DNA of 64,000 nt from Alopecurus myosuroides (GCA_028641055.1 JAPCYS010001331.1:21765-85764); one strand, 5' to 3'. Shown: positions 44,955-57,520, numbered from the stretch's first letter. The notes: a model not told the origin generated them from the sequence alone. Translations and numbers: made by a program.

Positions 44955-47413
44955 TAGTTTAAAGAAGGAAAGTGCTGCAAATGCTTGATCTACACATGAA
45001 GGCAGCAACGGAAACAGTTATCCAAAAGTATGTTACCTGTCCCATAACAGCATCGGAACAAATCATACTTCGTTCCCCTCTCTGGATGCTTAACAAACCA
45101 TTTATCAGCTTTGTCTATCTAATAGGTTTCAGAAACCTGCACACCCATTATATATGAAACATTTCAAAAAGATAAAGTACATGATCCAGATAATTGGGTG
45201 ATATTTTAAACCTCGAGCATGTTGTAAGTAGTGTACGATTCCGTGTTCCCGGTACCTAGGGTTGTAGCTAAATGCTTTGGATCAGACATGAAAAGTGGAT
45301 AAGCGAACAAGTGTATAAGTGTAGCTAAAAATAACTATGGCAGTACCATTTTCTACAACATCCCGCCACAGGACAGGATGCAGGACGGTGCCTTCTATGG
45401 TGGACGTCAGCATCATAGGCGACTGCGGCCGTGGCCTTCTCCACCTTCTGCCGCCTTCGAGTGGGGATCTCCAGACGCCCTCTGCTTGAGGCAGCGGCGC
45501 TGCAACGCACGATGGACGGCAGGTCGGCGAGAATGGCGCCGAAAGCTCACAGCCGCCATGTACCACGACAAGCGAGGCGAATAGAAAAGAAGACCAAGAG
45601 AGGCGGCGATAGGACGGAGGGAGCGGAGAGTTTGGGGCGGGGAGATCGGATTAGTTAGCGGAGGGTGGGAGGGTTTCCGGATTAGTTTCCGATAATTGGG
45701 CGCATAATAACTGCTAATTGTATTGGGCCCGATTGACTTCCGATAATTGTGTGTTAGGAGGCTTGGCAATAACCGTACAGCCGTAGGAGAACGCGGGAGG
45801 TGGGACGAAGGACGGCAGGACGCAGATAGTGCGGTTGAAGGAACAAAATTGTTCTTTTAGATAGGAGAGATAGAAGAAAAGTTGGACAGTTTATAAGGAA
45901 AACTGGCCGAAAACCGATACAGAAAATGAGGATAACCCCTGGTCCCCGGTGTCTGCATCGTTTGATGCACAGCCATAATTCTCTCGATTCCTATGCAGTA
46001 GTACTGTTCCAAATGGCGAAAATTCACAAAATTTCATGTATATATTGTGAAATCTAAGTATAGTTATTATAAATCTTCCAAAGTTCACATCCACAGTTGA
46101 AATTAGACTATTTGGGATGAAGGTGGAATGTGATAATCCTTCTGCCGAAGTAGAAATCCAACTATTCATTTTTTGCAACTTTTTTGTGCAATATGAAGTA
46201 AAGTGAATTCAACAACACAACTTAGCAAGATCACAGCCTAGGGCCTAGTAGCTAATATGCATCAAACTTTTTCTTGTGAAATAACCTGATGGCATGCCAA
46301 CTATCTGCATGGCATGGCTAAAATTGCTGAATTAAGTTCCATCAGGCTTGCATGCAAATGTATCTTTTTCTTATTTGCATCCTAAGAATCTTGGATCAAC
46401 ATTGTTCCCAGCTCGTATCAGCAGAACCACACTTGCTAAACTGACTGATTTTTCAAACCATCCATAGTTTACTTATTGTGTAGATTTTTCTGTGTTCTTA
46501 TGTTATTTTACTCTGCTAATATTTCGTTTTTAACCTCTACGAAATTTCAGATGTCAACCAGTTCCAGGCGACCATGAAACTGGGGTGTTCTCTTCAAGGC
46601 AGATGTGCACCACGGAGAGAGCGTGTTATATTAATGCTAGAACGAATTTACTCTGAAAATAATAAGTGCTGCCCACTTAGTATAATGTTTGTACTGACTT
46701 AGTACAAAAAGAGAGACACTTTTTATGGATCAGAGGGAGTACTATAACTACTACTCCCGTGTCTTTGTTTTGTAATCGAATATTTTGTACTCCAAATAGA
46801 TTGTTGTTTGTCCTCTTCAACCAGGATTCGTTTTATGGAGTTGGATGGTACTGATGACTTCTGAGTAATGATACCCAGTCTCTGTTTAGTGAAATCTTGA
46901 CGCGCTATGTCAGGCTGTAGGCATTCTGATATCTGCAGTTGGAGCAGAATGTGGTTTCTTTGGATGTGTTACGCTGTCAGTTGAACTTTTGCCTGAAGCC
47001 ACAGAGTATGATCTTTGGTCCCGGTTTAAATTAGTGCTAGTACAAAATCTGAAATAGTGCCGTTCCGCCATTTCCAGCCAAACCCATGTATGAATGATAC
47101 GTCTTGGCTAATCAGAACTATCAGACCATGGGATGGTACAGGCATAGATAAAGATATAAAATGAATGTTTGCCAAGATTAATCGGAAAAAATGTTTGAGT
47201 TACATATAAATGAAAGCATGTGACTTGACTACAAAACAAATGGTACAGAGGCCGTACAAATGTGTTGCAGCTTAGAAGTACTGACCAAATGGTACGGTAT
47301 TGTCAATAATCGCAAACTTATTGCAATGATTAAAAATGTCCTTTTCGAGAGAGAAAATTGCACTGGATGCAGCATGCAGGAATGTCACCACTGAAAGAAC
47401 CAACTTGCCGCAT
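44955..47413. other. Unassigned intergenic DNA
   Basis: Mostly AT-rich. A GC-rich island at about 45360-45680 has an open minus-strand frame (MAAVSFRRHSRRPAVHRALQ..., starting near 45560) that could be a first exon; I do not recognise it. Near 46720-46739 a Stowaway-like end (GGATCAGAGGGAGTA) marks a decayed MITE. I see nothing else I can support. Confidence 0.4.
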
Positions 47414-50115
47414 CTAGACACGAACCTCTGCAACATGCTGTATTGTTTGGTGCATTCCACTATTGACCACTGGCTTCGGAAATCCTGTGCAAGCCCAGTA
47501 ACCAGAGCTTCTTCAGGGAGTGAAGTGATTCAATGCCTTGAGGGACCTTACACAGATTCAGCAGCGACACAACATACAAACCTTCAATGCTGGGAAGAGC
47601 ACCATCAATGATGTTTAGCTCCTGACATCAGGCATGTGCTTCAAGACAAGCGTCTTCAGGTTGGGAAAGGAATCTGCAGAAAGAACCAAAGTATTGCACT
47701 ACGCATGTTTGTTAAGTTTCAGATATGTGAGGTTCGGCATGTGGGGTGCGAGCATCCCCAGTGGATCTTCCCCAAGGTTACACCAGCTTAGAGCCAGGTA
47801 CTTGAGGTGTAGCCCATAATTACGAAATATCGGGCAATCTAGTGTCCCCATTGCCCATTGCCCTCTGATAATCAACTGTGCAGATCTGTAGACCTTGGCT
47901 TCAGAGACTCGAAGCAAAGTCCTCATTCTCATCCTTTGCAGAAGAAGCAAGCTGGAAAGAAGTGGCATACTTGATAGGTGGCAAACAGATTAGCACACTC
48001 GGGCAGCACTTACGTTATCAATCCACACACTTCTTAGTTGCATCATTTCTTCAGCTGCTCAGCCAAGTCTTACTGGATTCCACAGTCTCGAGAGTTGCAG
48101 CTCTCCCAAGTTGGACAGATCTTAGGTGCTTGCATTCCAATAAAGTACCGAAACTCTGACCGCTTCTCGTCAGCATATCTATCGGCTAAAGGTGCCGGAG
48201 CTTCTTGATCTTCCCAAGCCCCCGCGGAAGCTTCTCTATTTTAGTTTGCTTAATGTCAAGGGTTGGAGGTTGGACAGATTCTCGATCGAGTCTGGAAGAG
48301 ACTTGACCTTGGTGCGCCGTAAGCCGATGTAACGTAGATTGAACACAGATCCTATCGATGTTGGCACTTCAGTGACTTCAGAGTCTTGCAGCTCCAGAAC
48401 AGTAAGGTAGCGGGATTCAGCCAAAATTGAAGACAACATGCCAGGGGAGCATGAATTTACTCCGTGCCACTACAGTTCGAAGATGTGAAGTTTAGGTTTC
48501 ACCGCAGTGTTGTGTTTCCATCCACATGATGACAGCCGGAACATCCTTATCCATGTGTACATTGTGCCGTATCATTTGCTGAAGCAAATCTCTCATCCTT
48601 AGCAATGGAAATAGCTAGTTCACGCACAATCATGCATCTTACAGGTGTGACCCTACCAAGTTCATCATTCTCCACCACTTCAAGCATATTGCGGTGGATC
48701 AATTCCATGAGATTGCCCTCAGCTACCATCTCTGGTGTGTTCTTTTCTTTACTCTGCACAAATCCTTCTGCAACCCATAACCGCACAAGGCTGTCACGTG
48801 GCATGGGGTGATCTTCAGGAAATAGACTGCAGTACAAGAAGCAGTTTCTGAGGTCTTCTGAAAGGTCATGGTAGCTCAGATTTAAAACAGCTCGGACATG
48901 ATCATTGTTTGACAACTCGCTTCGAAGCTGGTTGTACGTCTGTTTCCAAATGTCTAATCGTTGTCTAGAAGACAACAGGCTGCCGATGGTAACAATTGCT
49001 AGTGGCAGGCCATGACACCTGTCAACTATAGAAGAAGCAATTGTCTTAAGATCCTTGGGGCACATGTGGCCCTTCTTGTTATAAAAAGCCCTTCTGCAGA
49101 AGAGGTCAAATGCATCAGGATTACCCAATGGCAAGAGTTCAAGATGACGGCTGGGAGAAGAAATTCCTGCTACATGATCCTTCCGTGTCGTAATGACAAT
49201 GCGGCTTCCTTGGAGATTCTGAAAAGCATCATGTATTTGGAAGTATGCTTCTTGCTCCCAGACATCATCCAGTACAATCAAATATTTTGTATTTTCAAGT
49301 CTCTTCTGTATTTCTTTTTTCAAGTCATGCACGTCCATTTTATCAATTCCTGCTGACATTGGTTGCTCGGTGTATCCAATCTTCCACAGTACCTTCTTCA
49401 ACAGAGCCTCAACCGTGTAAATTTGTGACACAACAATCCATGCATGTGCAGGGAAGTTGACCTTTTCACGTTCATAAACATTTGAAACCAGGGTGGATTT
49501 TCCTAACCCACCCATCCCCGATACTGTTATCACAGTGTTCTCAAGCTCTTTGGAGTACAGCCATTCGGTCAGCAATATCCTGTTCTCCTCAATTCCTACT
49601 AGATCTTCATCTTTGACCAATCCAGGGAAGCTGTCTTGGGACCGTTGTCTTTCCATCTCAGTAAGTGGGTTAGACTCAAGCTGGGATGGCTGCAACCACT
49701 GGCCTTTCATCTGTATAACTACCTCAATTCCTTCTCTACCTGAACTACCTCATCCGTAATTTCAATGAATACTTTGGCATAATGTGTTCCTTTGATGAAG
49801 AATTTCTTCAGGAACCTTTCTTCCTTTAGTTGAAGAACATGGTATGAGTATTTATCCATTACATCTTCAACATGGTAGGCCACATTGCGGACCTCCCCAA
49901 TCCAACTCCTGACAACTTCGTCCGTGAGGTATACCGTACCTATCTTTGCTATTACGTTGCTCTAATAGTCAGTTGCTTTTTATTCGCTCAACCTTTAACG
50001 GCAGTTCCTTCAGATTAGTAACTTTTTCAGACAGCTTAAATAAGACGGCATGGACAGCTTCATCTGCTACAACGGAACCAATCTTCTTCAGAGCAATGTG
50101 TACGGCCTCGGCCAT
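47414..50115 (-). pseudogene. CC-NB-ARC-LRR disease-resistance-like gene (pseudogene)
   Basis: From ATG at 50113-50115 the N-terminus reads MAEAVHIALKKIGSVVADEA, a coiled-coil (Rx-N) start, followed by SWIGEVRNVAYHVEDVMDKY near 49890. The NB-ARC lies in a 387-codon frame (48547-49710): P-loop GMGGLGKST (residues 65-73), kinase 2 YLIVLDDVWE (143-152), RNBS-B GSRIVITTR (168-176), GLPLAIVTIG (234-243), CFLYCSLFPED (290-300). The MHD motif is replaced by RCM (358-360). LRRs follow in shifting frames (YLTVLELQDSEVTEVP, LRYIGLRRTKVKSLP, LHLKYLALSWC) to TAG at 47414-47416. Frameshifts occur near 49975, 49955, 49720 and 48570, with more breaks in the LRR. Intact relatives are intracellular immune receptors for pathogen effectors. 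Confidence 0.9.
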
Positions 50116-52341
50116 TTGAGCTGAACAGCAAAGATAATGCATATTATATGATAGAATACAGAAGTCCATCCACAATTGTAGGTACCAAATTAACGCATGC
50201 ACTCATACATAAAGAGAGCTTTCTCATCAGCCCATTTCATTATGCCCCGATTGAATTTATCAGTTTATAGAATATCTAAGATTAGAGTGTAATTTATCAT
50301 GCATGAAGATATCAGGTATCACCGCATCAGAGAATCCCTTCTTGTCCACTGAGATCTTCCCATGGAACGGATGGAATTCCCAAATGAGCTTGACCCAGCA
50401 GATTTTGGAAAAGATACTAGGAATTTGGCTCATATATTCTAGAACAGTGATGCCCAATCCTAGAGACAAATTGCATAACGAAGGTTCTGTCCCCAAGTTA
50501 TTCTCTCTTTTTTTTTATATAAACTAACGTGGAAGCACCCAGCAGGCCAGCACAATACAAAAAGGAATTAATCGATAAATAATAAGATGAATGACAGGTT
50601 GCACAATGATCAGAACAGGATAAACCCACTAGGGTAGATAGAATATCCTACTGTCGCCAATTTTGAATATATCAGGACTAGGGAACTGGAACTTTGCGAT
50701 TTTCATTGCAGGACGCTCAGACAGGCCAAGGATACCATGAAAGGATCAGCAAGCAATTAATGCTTGTACTAGCTTAGCGCAAAACCCTTTGAAGCAGCAT
50801 TCCGACAGAACACAACTGATATGTAGGGAACATGGTTGCAGTTTTCGCCGCCGAAATAGGATTTCGCCCCGCTTTATAAATAAAGCAATGACCATATGCA
50901 GTTTTCGAACAAATTTATCGCATTTGGTAAAGGGCATAGAGCTATCTTCTGAAGATGCAACATTTGATACTGGTGTTCACATGAACAGCTAATGCTCACC
51001 TTCCGGAGACCTGTAGTAGGTAGCCTACAGAGCAGGACAGAACTACGTGCCGAACGATGAGTGTGATCAATTCTGCAGCATAAAAAAAGAGAAGATGAAC
51101 ATCAGAAGATGTAGCCAAGGACACCGAAGCAGGTGTGATTAAGAGTTGAAACTTAGAAATAAATAACTCATAATATAAGATGTTATTACAACCAATATAC
51201 TCCTATATTGGTTCTTATATTAAGGGGTGGATGGAATCAGGGAAGTTACTACTGGGAAGAACAGGATGGGCGCATTTTACACACAAATATCTATCCCGGA
51301 TCCAGGTGACAGCCGGCATCGACTGGAGGCAGCTCTCTGGCTCTCTCCGCCCTACCTGTTGCGTCAGGTCTCTTCCTCTAAGAAGCGGCGGGGCATTCTA
51401 TCGAACACATGGCAGGCGACAACTTTTTTGCTAGTAAAACTACAGACAGCTATCTAAAGCTCTGTTCGGAGCACATGAGTTCTACACGAAACCGATATAG
51501 TCTAGCGAGTGTGCCACTTCTCGGTTACCAGAGACACTCCGTGTGATGACACTGCGTGTTGGCATATATGCAGGCGAGATTGCACAGATCTACACAAAAG
51601 GGCTGCCAGAGGGAGCCAAGACTTTGATAGAAAGTACCTGACGGATTCTTGCGCGAGAGCAATGTATGAGATGTGCAGCAGAGTCGAGAAGGCAGCAGCG
51701 ATTTGCTCCGTAGTAGAGAGAGCAGACTAAATCGGCTTGGGAAACTGATTCATCTGCGGAGAGGAGATATGTATTGCAATGATTCAACTCAAGCTTCGTC
51801 GGTAGTAGCAGCAGGAGGCGTGGGGGAACAGGATAGGGAGGAAGATGGGAGGAAATGCAGCTATGGAAATCAGTGAGACAGTGACTGACAGACACTATGC
51901 CCGCTCTGTCTCTCCTTTGGAATCTCCTTCGCTCACTCTCAACTTGTTTTTCTTAATTCTCGTCAAGTCGTCATTGGCTCGACGCGTTGTTTTATTATGT
52001 GGAAAAAGATGGGCTAACTTGACAACTTCGCCATGCAAGAGACTTTGACAAAGTCTCACAAGACCGGCGGCGATTGTACGCCTCGCCGTCGGGATCAAGT
52101 TAGAGAGCATCTGCACCGCCCGCTGCCAATTACCCTTCCATCAGTAGTAGGATTATTAGGGCATCGGACATCAAAACATTACTCGACCGATTTTTTCCAT
52201 AGGTGTCACACAAGTTCACTCGTCGGACATTCTAGCATAATATGTGTACGATAAGATAGCTCGACACAAGATTAAAAGCAATATTTCACCAACTTTTCGT
52301 TTTGAACACGGCGATTCTTTCAAGGAGAAAGTGAGTTGACC
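50116..52341. other. Upstream region of the NB-LRR pseudogene
   Basis: No convincing coding sequence. A palindromic stretch at about 51172-51222 (AACCAATATA...TATATTGGTT) may be a MITE remnant. An A-rich minus-strand tail near 50507-50520 and a TTTATAAATAAAGC segment near 50872 resemble ends of retroposons, but boundaries are unclear. 51750-52000 could include promoter or leader sequence. Confidence 0.35.
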
Positions 52342-52353
52342 AAAGTTCCATAT

Positions 52354-53232
52354 CACCAGCTCTCCAGACGATCCCCCCATCCCCGTCTTGAGAGTCTCCC
52401 GTGTCCCCCCGAGTTCGGCCTCTCCCGCCGCCGGCGTTAGCGCTGGTCGGTGTCGAGATGGGCTAGGGTGGCGCCCTGATTTGTACAGAGTAGTAGCTAG
52501 GGTAGTTTTCTACGGTTGCTTGTTCTCCTATGTGAGTTTCGGCGTTATGCTGCGGGAGATTTGGTGGCAGGCGCAACCGAGCTGCGTCGGCCGGCCGCTT
52601 CCTTCTTCCTTGCTCTCAGCGGTGCTCCGGTGGTCGGAGACGTTGGCGGAGGGCGAGGTAGTCGTTGCCTCCCGGAAGAATAAGCTCGAAGATTGGCCTC
52701 CCTCGGGGGTTGATTCTGGCTTGGATGTTGCTGATGCTTGCGGTGGCCTCCTCCTTCTTCCTGGTTGGCATGGAGCCAACGGGCGGGTGGTGAAGATTGC
52801 TGCAGCATCCTCGGCGTTCAGGTGGCCGTGTCGAAGTCCGAAGCTGCTTCAATCGGGAGATCATCACACGGCGGCCAAGTATCGCCACCGTGATCCATGG
52901 CTGCAAGGGCAGCCTCTCCTAGCGCACAAGATGGCGCATCTTCTTCCTCCAGATGGGAGGCATCTCACTGGATTCGAGCCGGCGACCCACATCCCGACTG
53001 CCCCAAGTGGTATCGTCCCCGGTGGCTCTCGAGATGGCCGGACTTCGCTTCCAGATCGCGGTGGTGGAGGCCAAGGACCTGATCGCGTTTTCTGGACGCT
53101 TTTTAGGGTGCTCCTTGTAATTCTTGCGGACTGGTTTGTAATTTCTATTTTTCTGTTCGTCCTCTGCATTATGTACCCCCACCGACGAAATATAAGCAGC
53201 TAGGCCCTCGGGCCAACCTTTGTACAAAAAAA
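52354..53232 (+). mobile_element. Poly-A retroposon, about 880 bp, with 12-bp target duplication
   Basis: AAAGTTCCATAT stands at 52342-52353 and again at 53233-53244. The body ends in a run of A (about 53226-53235, partly shared with the duplication). These are marks of LINE-type target-primed retrotransposition of an RNA. The body is GC-rich, has no LINE domain I recognise, and ends with GGCCCTCGGGCCAACC just before the A tract. It may be a non-autonomous LINE derivative or a retroposed transcript. Confidence 0.8.
52388..53203 (+). CDS. Open frame of 271 codons inside the retroposon, unrecognised
   Basis: The frame covers almost the whole retroposon (MRVSRVPPSSASPAAG... to ...CIMYPHRRNISS). 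The last 50 residues are hydrophobic (WTLFRVLLVILADWFVISIF) and could form one membrane segment. I see no known domain. GC-rich sequence keeps frames open by chance, and opposite-strand frames are also long, so coding is doubtful. Confidence 0.25.
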   Translation: MRVSRVPPSSASPAAGVSAGRCRDGLGWRPDLYRVVARVVFYGCLFSYVSFGVMLREIWWQAQPSCVGRPLPSSLLSAVLRWSETLAEGEVVVASRKNKLEDWPPSGVDSGLDVADACGGLLLLPGWHGANGRVVKIAAASSAFRWPCRSPKLLQSGDHHTAAKYRHRDPWLQGQPLLAHKMAHLLPPDGRHLTGFEPATHIPTAPSGIVPGGSRDGRTSLPDRGGGGQGPDRVFWTLFRVLLVILADWFVISIFLFVLCIMYPHRRNISS

Positions 53233-53244
53233 AAAGTTCCATAT

Positions 53245-53650
53245 AACCTTTCAATCCTCCTCCTTAGTACTGCGGGGTCTTGTACTTATAAGAAAGCAAA
53301 AGCAAAAAAAAAACTATCGATATACTTCACCTTTGACACTCCAAGATGAGTCTTTTCCCTTTTAAAGATCTACAATCCACCACACTCGAATAAGGGAATT
53401 AAAACATGTAAAAAAAAGAAACACTTAGCAGACTAATTAATTTCCTTTAATCCTATCGTCCTCAACCACCAACATATGATTAAGGGCATAAATTCCTTTT
53501 TAACACCTCCATGGGACCAGCGCGTCAGATTAACAACCGTCGTCGAGAAAGAGTAACGTAGATCGAAAGGAACCAATATATGGACACACAAACAAACACG
53601 AACGAAGACCGGATCCAAACGGATCGGCATGCCCTCCAACCACGGTAGAT
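53245..53650. other. Short unassigned stretch
   Basis: No gene, repeat or element end recognised between the retroposon and the Gypsy fragment. Confidence 0.5.
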
Positions 53651-53906
53651 GCACCGTCGAGACATGGGCTACCTTTTATCCGTCGAGACTTGCTCGGGTA
53701 CCTTTTATCTGTCAGGGGTATAGAGGCTAACCCGGAGAAAATCAAGGCTATTATTTCAGTGAAGAAACCAATGAATGTGAAAGGAGTACATCAGTTACTA
53801 GGGAGAATAATCGTAGCACTCGGAAGGTTTATAGAAAAACTTGGAGGAAAAGCACTCCCTTTCTACAAATTGTTGAAAAGGTCAGATAAGTTCGAGTGGA
53901 CCCCCG

Positions 53907-56435
53907 TGAAAGCGCATGGTGCCCATATGTGGTTTTGGTAATTAATGACAATCCTTATGGACTAATGTTTGCATTGAGATGTTCTTATAGATCTTGTCCA
54001 TAAAAAATATTGGAGTTCATGTGTTGAACTCTATTATCTTTCTTGTTGGCCATTGATATATTCAAGGATTTATATGAAGAATGGTCATGGTTTGAGTTGA
54101 GCTTATTGCAAGTGTCTTGAAGAAAAGTATTAGATGGTCGTTCATGATTATCTTCAAGACATCATCATATGAAGAACGAAGAAGCAAAGATACAAAGTTG
54201 ATCAAGCAAGTGATCAACACACAAAGCTACAAGATGTACCAAGTGGGATTATGTATCTCGTGGTATGGTAAGCAATTGTCAATATAGCTTTATGAACTAA
54301 CCCATGATATATGTGTGTGGCATATCTATGTGTGGTTAGTTATCTTTTCATGGGCATGAATCAAAATAAAGATTTCATATAGCCCATGGTCTTTGCCATC
54401 AAGCGGTGTTCTTCATCAAGCTTGACGTGGAAGCTCAAGTGAGGCATCTCGAACAAATCCTATGCTTGATGTTTGCCACCCTTTTGGAGATTGTGACCTT
54501 GTGAAGATTTGCCGAGAAGGGTATCTCCCATAATGTTGTATGGGGAAGCTAGTCTCTCCAATAATGGTGTATGGGGGAGCAACTTGCAAGTCTTCGTCAA
54601 GCGGAGAATGTGCTAGCAAGCACGATCAAGAAAGAAGATCCAACCTGAGAGAGTCAAGATTCTCATCATCTAGATCAAGTGGAATGCTCAAGGAAAAGGT
54701 ATAATCTTGATAGGTTTTCTATTTTACCGGTCTCGTGCCTTTTGGGAGACCGGGTTTTAGGATAGATAGTCGTACTATCAAGAGAGGCTCTCAAGTGAGT
54801 AACTTGATTGAATCGTTATGGAGAGCTCAAACCTTTGCATACTTTTATATCATATTTGTTGGTTCTTATTTTGCTTTTATATCCTTGGGTTTTGGTGCTT
54901 GTTGTGATCTTCGGGACAAGCCAAGTTTGATCGAAAATGGATTTGGTAAGAAAAACTTGTTGCGTTTTTGGTGGTGAAAATCTTACTAGTTCGTCGTTGA
55001 GAAAGTTCCCACACCTTCCATGTGTGGTAACTTATCCATTCTTTTCATTTTTGGATACTCCTTGATGTTATCTTTCCAATGCAATTGGATTTACCTCATT
55101 CGGAGTTCGTTTGCAAAAGTTACGAGGTTTCTAGTTCAGCCTCAATGATTCAGAAGTTGACCGGAAATTTTGGTCCTACCCGGAATATACGGTTCTGATG
55201 CAGAGCTCGTTTTTTGGCTATGGACTAAAGGTTTTCGGCAGAGAAGTCAACCGGAGATTTGTACCGGAAATTTCCCTACCAGCCGGAATTTCCGATTGGG
55301 AAGAATTTCGGCACAGAAGTGAACCGGAAGTTTGTACCGGAAATTTTGGTAATACCGGAATTTCCGGTTTGGTCAACTCCTTCGTGGTTTCAGATCTGAG
55401 GAAAAACAATCAACGGTAATATCCGGTTCAAGTTTAAACCGGAAATTTTGGTCCCGTTTTCTGCACTCAAACGGCTAGTTTTTGTGGGACCTATTTAAGG
55501 GGGTCTTCTTCCCCATTGGTCCCTAAGCTTCCTAAGCATGATTTTACCCTATCTCTCCACCATTGTTGACCTTGGAAAGCTTTCCCCTCTCCCAATCCCT
55601 CTTATGATTCTTATATATCTTTGAGGGAGAAGTTAGAGGAGATCTAGATCTATATTTCCACCAATCCATCTTCCTTCTTAGTGAGGGAAACCTAGTAGAT
55701 CTTTATCTTGGAGTTCTTGGTGTTTCTCCTCCATTGTTCTTCCTCTCTTATTCCCCCATAAGCATTTGTTTCTTTGTTGGAATTTGAGAGTGAAGGATTT
55801 GAGCACTTGTGCTCTTGCCATTTGCATCGGTTTCATCGGTTTGCTCTCTCCACGAGGATTCGTGGAACTTGAAAGTTTGTGAGCTTGTTACTCTTGGCTC
55901 TTGGACCCCTAGACAACTTGTGGTGTTATTGGGATCCTCCAGTTGAGTTGTGGATGTGTGCCCCAAGATTGTGGTGACATCGAGAGTCTCCAATTGAGTT
56001 GTGGATGTGTGCCTCGAGATTGAAGGTTGCCAATAGTGGAAGGTGAACTAGGCCTTTGTGGCGAGGTTCATCTGAGAATAGGGTGAGGCCTTTGTGGCGT
56101 TGAGTAGGCCTCTTGTGGTGAGCTCACACCCCTCCAACGAGACGTACTTCCCTTGTGGGAGGAACTCGGGAATACATCATCGTCTCATGTGCCTCGGTTA
56201 TTTCTATACCCGAGCATTTTTACTTATGCAATTTACATTGTGATAGCCTTCGTGCTTGAAGTTATATATCTTGCTTTCACCTTGTTACTTGTCTTGCTTA
56301 GCATAAGTTGTTGGTGCACATTGTTGGTGCTCGTTAATTTAAACACCTAGTTTATTTCCGCATTTAGCAAGCCTTAACCGGAAAAATTTTAATCGTATAT
56401 TCACCCCCCCTCTAGGCGACATCGTTGCACGTTCA
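53907..56435 (+). mobile_element. Solo LTR, about 2.5 kb (Copia/SIRE-like by style)
   Basis: Begins TGAAAGCGCATGGTGCCCAT and ends GTTGCACGTTCA, giving TG...CA ends. The flanks CCCCG (53902-53906) and CCCCA (56436-56440) match at 4 of 5 bases. Removing it restores the Gypsy frame (EWTP then KAREAF). Near the 3' end is TATTCACCCCCCCTCTAGG, common before the primer binding site of long-LTR Copia elements. A TATTTAAGG box lies near 55491. No internal domain is present, so it probably arose by recombination between two LTRs. Confidence 0.8.
55155..55450. repeat. Dispersed ACCGGAAATTT / AATTTCCGG motifs inside the solo LTR
   Basis: ACCGGAAATTT occurs near 55159, 55267, 55338 and 55438, often followed by a complementary GGAATTTCCGGT a short way on. 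The pairs could form hairpins upstream of the TATA-like box at 55491. Confidence 0.65.
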
Positions 56436-56662
56436 CCCCAAAGCTAGGGAAGCTTTCCATGCACTCAAACAAACCTTGTCGACTCCACCTGTCTTGGTGG
56501 CAGCCTAGGAAAAGGAGCCAATGTACCTATACATCTGAGAAACAAGACAAGTGGCCAGCATAGTAATGGTAGTAGAGAGAACCCAGGAAGGGTCCATATA
56601 AAGGGTGCAACACCCAGTATATTACCTCAGTGAAGTATTATCGACATCCAAGTAGCGGTATC

Positions 56663-57118
56663 TGTCGCGGGATAATCACGGCAGACGTTACCAGGGGTAA
56701 CTTAGTTTGGGGCAAATCGACTCTAGTGTTTTGGAGAGGGTTTAGCTCAGGGGAAATCATATTGACTGATGATCTGGTAGCTCAGGCTACAATATCGCCG
56801 AGGCTCCAATCTAGGGTTACAAATATCAACTCTCGTATTACTCGAATATCTGAAAAACTCTGGTTTCTTTGCCCTAGGAGCCGATTTATATATTACCCGA
56901 CTCTCTGGCTTCCCATACAAGACACACCCGGAATCCTACCTGAAACCCACACGTTACCCTAAGTTTCCTAACTGTGGCCCCTAAGGCATGAATTACAAGA
57001 TCCGCGCTCTCCTTTGGGCCTCCTAGGATCTGTTTCCTCTTGGGCCGGGTCTCGTGTAATCTCCATCTGGCCGGGTCTCGTGCAGGCATGAGCCTACCGG
57101 GTTATCATCCTCCCAACA
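56663..57118 (-). repeat. 3' LTR of the Tat-type element (456 bp)
   Basis: On the minus strand it reads TGTTGGGAGG...CCCGCGACA. A minus-strand TATATAAA box lies at 56885-56892. It is directly preceded on the minus strand by the purine-rich tract CTGGGGACTAC (57119-57129). Confidence 0.82.
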
Positions 57119-57520
57119 GTAGTCCCCAGAATAGCTTGGGCATCTTGGGATTAACCATGAAGCGCACGCTATTCCCTGCAAAATAACAAACATTCATATC
57201 CATAACGTATTGGGTTAGATTGCTTTAACTATAGCCAGGCCTACCCTTTGGGCGGTCCATATAATAACCCTAATTTTCATTCGAGCCAAGGTATCATTTC
57301 CCGGGTTAACACTCCAAGGAAACATGACATAACCCGGCCTCCATTTCTCTATCAGCTAGTCCGAGTAACAACGTCTCAAATCCAACTCTCTCAGCCAACT
57401 TGTTTAATCCGGATATCACGCTATAACTACCAAGATCTCTATCCCCAAATTCACGGGCCGTATCAAACTTTTCCGAAAATTGCTCAACTTACCGCTCAAA
57501 CCCTAGGGTTTCCCTGCGCC

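Larger units (their letters stand above)
53660..56662 (+). pseudogene. Gypsy RT-RNase H fragment, interrupted by a solo LTR
   Basis: First part (about 53690-53906): GYLLSVRGIEANPEKIKAI, VKKPMNVKGVHQLLGR, LPFYKLLKRSDKFEWT, the end of the reverse transcriptase with its connection region. The reading resumes at 56436 with AREAFHALKQTLSTPPVLVA, then PVYYLSEVLS, the start of RNase H, with TAG and TGA stops inside. It breaks off at 56662, where the Tat-type element begins. A segment GGGCTACCTTTTATCCGTC is nearly repeated (GGGTACCTTTTATCTGTC) at about 53667-53715. Gypsy RT copies element RNA to DNA; this is only a remnant. Confidence 0.82.

Noticed and set aside
47015..47065. TTTGGTCCCGGTTT near 47020 as a further CACTA end
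   Set aside because: A single short match without hairpin partner or CACTA terminus.
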